This document shows, piece after piece, positions 6,742 to 12,822 of a DNA stretch of 12,822 nucleotides. The position numbers and the translations under genes were made by a program. A model generated the notes under the pieces. That model worked only from the letters and a program-made list of their open reading frames with translations. It was not told the DNA's origin and ran no database searches. The DNA comes from CADEEN01 sp031379365 (GTDB taxonomy: Bacteria; Pseudomonadota; Gammaproteobacteria; Burkholderiales; Burkholderiaceae_C), in contig JANNFB010000212.1 of the NCBI GenBank assembly GCA_031379365.1, positions 1-12,822 on the forward strand. Direction: 5' to 3'. The first letter of the stretch is position 1. The number at the start of each line of letters is the position of its first letter.

Positions 6742-6796
6742 GTGCCGCGGTTTTCCGGGGCGGCCCCTTCCGCCCAGGGTGCCGGTGACCGGCCGA

Positions 6797-6826
6797 TTAC
6801 ACCCTTCGGGCGGCACTGCCGATAAT
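6797..6826 (+). promoter_or_regulatory. Candidate promoter for uvrA
   Basis: TTACAC (6797-6802) and GATAAT (6821-6826) are 18 bases apart, ending 24 bases before the uvrA ATG. The -10 matches consensus at 5 of 6 positions, but the -35 is poor. No CTGT-N8-ACAG LexA box is visible in the recQ-uvrA gap, so SOS control is not supported from this sequence. Confidence 0.35.
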
Positions 6827-6850
6827 GCTCGATTCGTCTGCCGGATCGAC

Positions 6851-9763
<2,913 letters not shown>

Positions 9764-9841
9764 CAACTGGACACCTGCGAGTGGAGGCCCGCGTGAAGTG
9801 CGCCCCTCGCCGCCGGCGTCGGGTGTTCCGAGAATTGGGCG

Positions 9842-10438
9842 ATGTTTTGCGGCCAGTTCACCCGATCACCCAAGCGAGCCGTCAGCGCACTGGCGCTGCT
9901 GCTGGCCGCCGGGTTGTTCACCTCGGCGCAGGCAGAGACCGGGCTCGAACTTTGTGCCGACACGCTCGCCCTCGCGGCTGCGCTGCAGCGTCTGAATGAG
10001 GTGCGGCAGGTTGGCGACGCGCCCTGCGTTGCCAACAAGGTTCCGATGCCGCCCCTGGCCTGGGAGTCACGCCTGGCAGGCAGTGCGCAGGAGCAGGCCA
10101 GCGACCTGGCATTGCGCGACCTGTTGTCGCATGTCGATGCGCGCCAACGCGGCCTGGGCGCTCGCCTGCGAGCGGCGGGCTATGCCGCGGCCGGCGCCGG
10201 CGAGAACCTGGCCGCTGGACAGACGGATTTCGACGACACCCTGCAGGCCTGGTTGGCCAGCCCGACGCATTGCGCCAATTTGATGCAGGCCGAGTTTCGG
10301 GATGTCGGATTGGCCTGCGTTCAGCGCCCAGGTTCACGCTATGAGCGTTTCTGGGTGGTTCATCTCGGCACGCCCGTGCGTGAGGACACCCGCAGTGCGG
10401 CCCTGAACCTCAGTCCTGCCGTCTTCGCCGCGCGCTGA
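9842..10438 (+). CDS. Secreted CAP-domain (SCP/PR1-like) protein
   Basis: A 198-residue protein with an N-terminal signal peptide: basic KR at 11-12, a hydrophobic stretch, and probable cleavage after AQA (residues 29-31). The rest is a CAP (cysteine-rich secretory/SCP) domain of the bacterial YkwD-like kind. Visible marks are ELCADTLALAAALQRLNEVR, PPLAWESRLAGSAQEQASDLA, LLSHVDARQRGLGARLRAAGY with H97, AGENLAAG with E121, and WLASPTHCANLMQAEFRDVGLACV with H143 and E151, the positions expected for the CAP His/Glu cavity. Four cysteines lie in the mature part (38, 62, 144, 159); C144-C159 is a likely disulfide. Bacterial CAP proteins are extracellular or periplasmic, with functions mostly unknown. 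The ATG at 9842 has only a poor ribosome site, so the start is tentative. The last 29 bases overlap, tail to tail, the PEP-CTERM gene. Confidence 0.88.
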   Translation: MFCGQFTRSPKRAVSALALLLAAGLFTSAQAETGLELCADTLALAAALQRLNEVRQVGDAPCVANKVPMPPLAWESRLAGSAQEQASDLALRDLLSHVDARQRGLGARLRAAGYAAAGAGENLAAGQTDFDDTLQAWLASPTHCANLMQAEFRDVGLACVQRPGSRYERFWVVHLGTPVREDTRSAALNLSPAVFAAR

Positions 10439-11507
10439 CGAGCGCCAGGGCCGCCAGTCCCGCCAACAGGCTGGCCCAAGTGGCCGGCTCTGGAATAGGA
10501 CTCACGGGGGGCGCGGGATCGACAACGGGGAATCCCGGGGCGCCACCGCCACCGATGCCATCCCCGCCGCCGCCGCCGCCACCAATCACGCCTGGTTCGC
10601 CGCCGCTACCACCGCCACCGCCAATCACGCCAGGCTCACCGCCGCTGCCGCCGCTGCCGCCATTGCCGCCATTGCCGCCATTGCCGCCATTGCCGTCGTC
10701 CGGACCGCCGCTGCCGCCAGGCGAGCCTGAGCCTGGCGCGAAGGGCGAACCACCGCCAACCGGTGTCGACAACCAAGGGGTCGGTCCGCCGCCGCCCGTG
10801 CCCCCGCCGCCCTCGTCGCGTGGCGTTGCGCCATCGTCGCCACCGGTCGGCCACAAGGGAATCGTGGCACCCGCGACTGCTTCGGCAAAGGACGATGTGA
10901 TCCCCGGTCCGCGTTCTGCCGGGTCGCTGCCGGCAGGGCGCTCGGAAGCTGCGTCACCCTGCCCGCCTGCGTTGGCGGAGGTTGACGATCCAGTCGTTTC
11001 CGGCGCTCCCGTGCCGCGGTCCGATTCGCCCGCCACCGCTGCCGGGCGGCGATGGATGCGACTGACGTTGCGACACACGGTCGGCACCAGGATGCAGTGC
11101 TCCTGCTCGCAATAGACCACGCCGCGCTCATGCATCTGCGCGCTCCAGCGCTCGCGGGTCACCTGCCTGCACACCCGGTCGAGGCCGAAGTGCATGTCGC
11201 GGATGGCCGGCTCATAAGCCTCGCGACCGCTGATGCTGTCGCGACGGATGTCCACGAAGTCGTCGTACTGCCGCGCCTGCATGCGTTGCTTGAGGCGCAC
11301 GCGCACGGCAGTCGGGATGTCGCTGTAGCGATCCACGGCAGCGACTACGTCGCCCATGAAGGGGTTGTGCCCCGGACGGTCCCAGCTGCACGCAGCCACA
11401 CGCTCCATGCGCGGCACGTAATCGACGGCCGCCACAGCCGTGCCGCCGGCAGCCAGCAAGGCGCTGAACAGGCAAAGCAAGGTCGAGAGGACGGGCAGGC
11501 GGCGCAC
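10410..11507 (-). CDS. PEP-CTERM sorting domain protein with MHFG motif and glycine-rich linker
   Basis: A 365-residue exported protein. It begins with a signal peptide (MRRLPVLSTLLCLF..., cleavage probably near residue 26). The mature N-terminal domain (about 30-150) contains six-residue-spaced and paired cysteines (C40, C113, C133, C138, C145) and the tetrad MHFG at 105-108 in AIRDMHFGLDRVCRQ. I recall an MHFG family of PEP-CTERM proteins; membership is likely but not tested. Residues 155-330 are low complexity, rich in Gly, Pro and Ser, with tandem GGN/GGS units and a duplicated 13-residue block. The C-terminus is a clear sorting signal: PEP at 339-341, a hydrophobic helix, then ARRRRQD. 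Such signals are cut by an exosortase, usually linked to exopolysaccharide and surface assembly; no exosortase gene is in the window. The start at 11507 is divergent from the isomerase gene. Function is unknown. Confidence 0.85.
   Translation of the reverse strand: MRRLPVLSTLLCLFSALLAAGGTAVAAVDYVPRMERVAACSWDRPGHNPFMGDVVAAVDRYSDIPTAVRVRLKQRMQARQYDDFVDIRRDSISGREAYEPAIRDMHFGLDRVCRQVTRERWSAQMHERGVVYCEQEHCILVPTVCRNVSRIHRRPAAVAGESDRGTGAPETTGSSTSANAGGQGDAASERPAGSDPAERGPGITSSFAEAVAGATIPLWPTGGDDGATPRDEGGGGTGGGGPTPWLSTPVGGGSPFAPGSGSPGGSGGPDDGNGGNGGNGGNGGSGGSGGEPGVIGGGGGSGGEPGVIGGGGGGGDGIGGGGAPGFPVVDPAPPVSPIPEPATWASLLAGLAALALVSARRRRQD
10560..10637 (-). repeat. 39-base tandem duplication inside the PEP-CTERM gene
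   Basis: Two consecutive 39-base units (10599-10637 and 10560-10598 on the minus strand) each start with codons for EPGVIGGGGG. They give a 13-residue protein repeat with EPGVI at residues 291-295 and 304-308. The second unit has several base differences and ends in GG-D rather than S-GG. Confidence 0.75.
10638..10694 (-). repeat. 9-base microsatellite-like tandem repeat (GGN/GGS codons)
   Basis: About six 9-base units, seen on the plus strand as GCCGCCATT repeated four times next to two GCCGCCGCT units. They encode alternating Gly-Gly-Asn and Gly-Gly-Ser at residues 272-290. Every unit is a multiple of three bases, so copy-number change would lengthen or shorten the linker without a frameshift. 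Confidence 0.8.
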
Positions 11508-11671
11508 GGGCGAATCGATTCGAAAGCAAGCGCGAAGGAGGCCGCAGGGCGCGGCGAGCCATTGTCAGCGGCAAACCGGCCCGGGCCATCGGGAGACCCC
11601 CTGCCTGCTGGCCCCTGAACGGGCGGTGCGCAGATCGGCTACCGTTCAGGTTTTGTCGCGGGAGCGCACTT
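11508..11671. promoter_or_regulatory. Divergent intergenic region between the PEP-CTERM and isomerase genes
   Basis: This 164-base gap must hold the start signals of both flanking, divergently read genes. I see no promoter boxes or operator-like inverted repeats that stand out; GGGAG (11660-11664) is the probable ribosome site for the GTG start at 11672. Confidence 0.3.
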
Positions 11672-12271
11672 GTGTCCGACGTCCAGTACTTCTTCACTCC
11701 CCAGTCGCCCTGGACTTATCTCGGCCACCGGCGTTTCTGGGACATCGCGCGCCAACGCCGGGCCCGCATCGAGTTGCTGCCGGTCGATCTTGGCGGCAAG
11801 GTCTTCCCTGCCTCGGGCGGTCTGCCGCTGGGCAAGCGCCCGCCGCAGCGCCAAGCCTATCGCCTCGTCGAGCTTCAGCGTTTCGCCGACCACCTGCAGC
11901 TGCCGCTGAACCTGCACCCCCGGTTCTTTCCGGTGGCGGGCGACGATGCCGCCCGGCTGATCATCGCCGTGGCCCAGCACGACGGCGTCGATGCGGCCAT
12001 GGGCCTCACCGATGCAGTGCTGCGCGCGGTCTGGGTCGAGGAGCGCAACATCGCCGACGAAGCGACGCTGGCGGCCTTGCTGCGCGAGCACGAACTGCCA
12101 GCCGGGCGGCTGGCCGATGCACACGCACCCGCCGTCCAGGAACGCTACGACGCCAACACCCAACGCGCCATCGACGCAGCCGTGTTCGGTGCCCCGAGCT
12201 ACGTTGTCGGCGGCGAGATCTTCTGGGGCCAGGACCGGCTCAACTTCGTCGAGCGCAAGCTGTCCCTCTGA
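11672..12271 (+). CDS. 2-hydroxychromene-2-carboxylate isomerase family protein (DsbA-like thioredoxin fold)
   Basis: A 199-residue protein of the glutathione S-transferase kappa/NahD group of DsbA-like folds. Marks are the N-terminal strand VQYFFTPQSPWTYLG with serine 12 where the family has its glutathione-contacting serine instead of a CXXC pair, the cis-proline region FGAPSYVVGGEIFWGQDRL (172-190), and an inserted helical domain from about 50 to 165. In naphthalene-degrading bacteria NahD isomerises 2-hydroxychromene-2-carboxylate, but no aromatic-degradation gene is nearby, so the true substrate is open. The start is GTG at 11672, with GGGAG upstream; a methionine-coded start is not available at the family N-terminus. 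No signal peptide is seen, so it is cytoplasmic. A strong bidirectional terminator follows about 20 bases after the stop. Confidence 0.9.
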   Translation: MSDVQYFFTPQSPWTYLGHRRFWDIARQRRARIELLPVDLGGKVFPASGGLPLGKRPPQRQAYRLVELQRFADHLQLPLNLHPRFFPVAGDDAARLIIAVAQHDGVDAAMGLTDAVLRAVWVEERNIADEATLAALLREHELPAGRLADAHAPAVQERYDANTQRAIDAAVFGAPSYVVGGEIFWGQDRLNFVERKLSL

Positions 12272-12289
12272 GGGATCCGCCGGCCCATG

Positions 12290-12318
12290 AAAAAAGCCGG
12301 TGCAGAGCACCGGCTTTT
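12290..12318. terminator. Bidirectional intrinsic terminator
   Basis: A perfect 12-base inverted repeat (12292-12303 with 12307-12318) closes a 3-base AGA loop; the outer four pairs are A/T, so a T-run ends the stem on either strand. On the plus strand it ends in TTTT; on the minus strand the stem runs into six Ts (12290-12295). It fits termination of both convergent genes, the isomerase and the SWIB protein, and is stronger for the latter. Confidence 0.88.
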
Positions 12319-12349
12319 CAGACGAGGCGGCAAGCCGCCCGTCAAGAAC

Positions 12350-12769
12350 TCACTTCAGATGGCCGTTGATCATCTTGGTCATCTCGAACATCGACGCTTG
12401 GGCCTTCTTGAAGATTTCCTTCAGCTTGGCGTCGGCGTTGATCATCCGGCGGTTGACTGCGTCTTGCAGCTTGTTCTTCTTGATGTACTCCCAGATCTTC
12501 TTGGTCACTTCGGTGCGGGGATAAGGCCCCTTGCCGATGATGGCCGCCAGTGCATCGCTGGGCGTCATGGGCTTCATGAACGCCGCGTTGGGAGCACGCT
12601 TCTTGGCCGGAGCGGCCTTCTTCGCCGGCGCCGCCTTCTTGGCCGGAGCAGCCTTCTTCGCCGGAGCCTTCTTTGCCGCAGCCTTCACCGGCGGCTTGGC
12701 GGGCGCTTTTTTGGCCGGAGCCTTTTTAGCGGGAGCCTTTTTGGCCGGAGCCTTCTTCGCAGTTGCCAT
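12350..12769 (-). CDS. SWIB/MDM2 domain protein with histone H1-like lysine-rich tail
   Basis: A 139-residue basic protein in two parts. Residues 1-59 are a low-complexity tail built on PAKKA and APAKK units, as in bacterial histone H1-like proteins, and would bind DNA by charge. Residues 60-139 form a SWIB/MDM2 domain, seen in FMKPMTPSDALAAIIG, PRTEVTKKIWEYIKKNKLQD and RRMINADAKLKEIF, then MFEMTKMINGHLK. SWIB domains are known from eukaryotic chromatin remodelling complexes and from chlamydial proteins; in bacteria a nucleoid-associated role is assumed but not shown. The ATG at 12769 has GGAG 8 bases upstream. The minus-strand terminator lies 32 bases past the stop. The tail coding sequence (about 12593-12769) is repetitive and could change length by in-frame slippage. 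Confidence 0.93.
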   Translation of the reverse strand: MATAKKAPAKKAPAKKAPAKKAPAKPPVKAAAKKAPAKKAAPAKKAAPAKKAAPAKKRAPNAAFMKPMTPSDALAAIIGKGPYPRTEVTKKIWEYIKKNKLQDAVNRRMINADAKLKEIFKKAQASMFEMTKMINGHLK

Positions 12770-12822
12770 GTCAATTTCTCCATCAAGGATGTTGTTGATG
12801 TGCCGGGTGTGGGCGAGAGCCG

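Noticed and set aside
6781..6795. Terminator after recQ
   Set aside because: GCCGG-TGA-CCGGC can form only a short stem plus flanking pairs, and no T-tract follows.
6742..6850. SOS (LexA) operator in front of uvrA
   Set aside because: I looked for CTGT-N8-ACAG and close variants here and upstream of ssb and recQ and found none.
10535..10715. CRISPR-like or intergenic tandem repeat
   Set aside because: The repeats are in-frame glycine codons of the PEP-CTERM protein, with no unique spacers.

Overview
The window looks like chromosomal DNA of a high-GC betaproteobacterium of the order Burkholderiales, probably in the Rubrivivax/Leptothrix/Methylibium part of it. This is judged from codon and GC character, the style of the housekeeping proteins, a PEP-CTERM protein carrying an MHFG motif, and a SWIB protein with a lysine/alanine/proline-rich histone-like tail. 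No rRNA, tRNA, CRISPR array, transposase or phage gene was recognised.

Layout. Bases 1-1608 (+) hold the end of a membrane protein (probably a chromate transporter), a one-domain rhodanese and mnmA (tRNA 2-thiouridylase), packed 11 and 7 bases apart like an operon. A convergent two-domain fasciclin lipoprotein follows (1613-2572, -) with an AT-rich promoter region upstream. Bases 2573-3211 carry no convincing gene. They hold the most striking structure of the window: two 104-base fold-back elements in opposite orientation, each made of 24-base unit-specific arms around a conserved 56-base core. Next, on the minus strand, come an OsmC-like protein (3212-3661), a terminator, single-strand DNA-binding protein ssb (3741-4223) and a cupin protein (4321-4809).

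From 4873 the plus strand carries recQ and uvrA, so three DNA repair/recombination genes (ssb, recQ, uvrA) lie within about 6 kb with only the cupin gene among them. A secreted CAP-domain protein (9842-10438, +) overlaps tail to tail, by 29 bases, a glycine-rich PEP-CTERM protein (10410-11507, -). Divergent from the latter is a DsbA-fold isomerase of the 2-hydroxychromene-2-carboxylate isomerase family (11672-12271, +). A bidirectional terminator separates it from a SWIB-domain protein with a histone H1-like tail (12350-12769, -).

How the genes work together. The rhodanese/MnmA pair suggests sulfur handling, since MnmA needs persulfide sulfur. ssb, recQ and uvrA act in genome maintenance, but no LexA-type operator was seen beside them. 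The PEP-CTERM protein implies that an exosortase is encoded elsewhere in the genome. The paired fold-back elements are the best candidate here for something undescribed: the positions conserved between the two copies are the unpaired ones, while the stems differ and partly covary.
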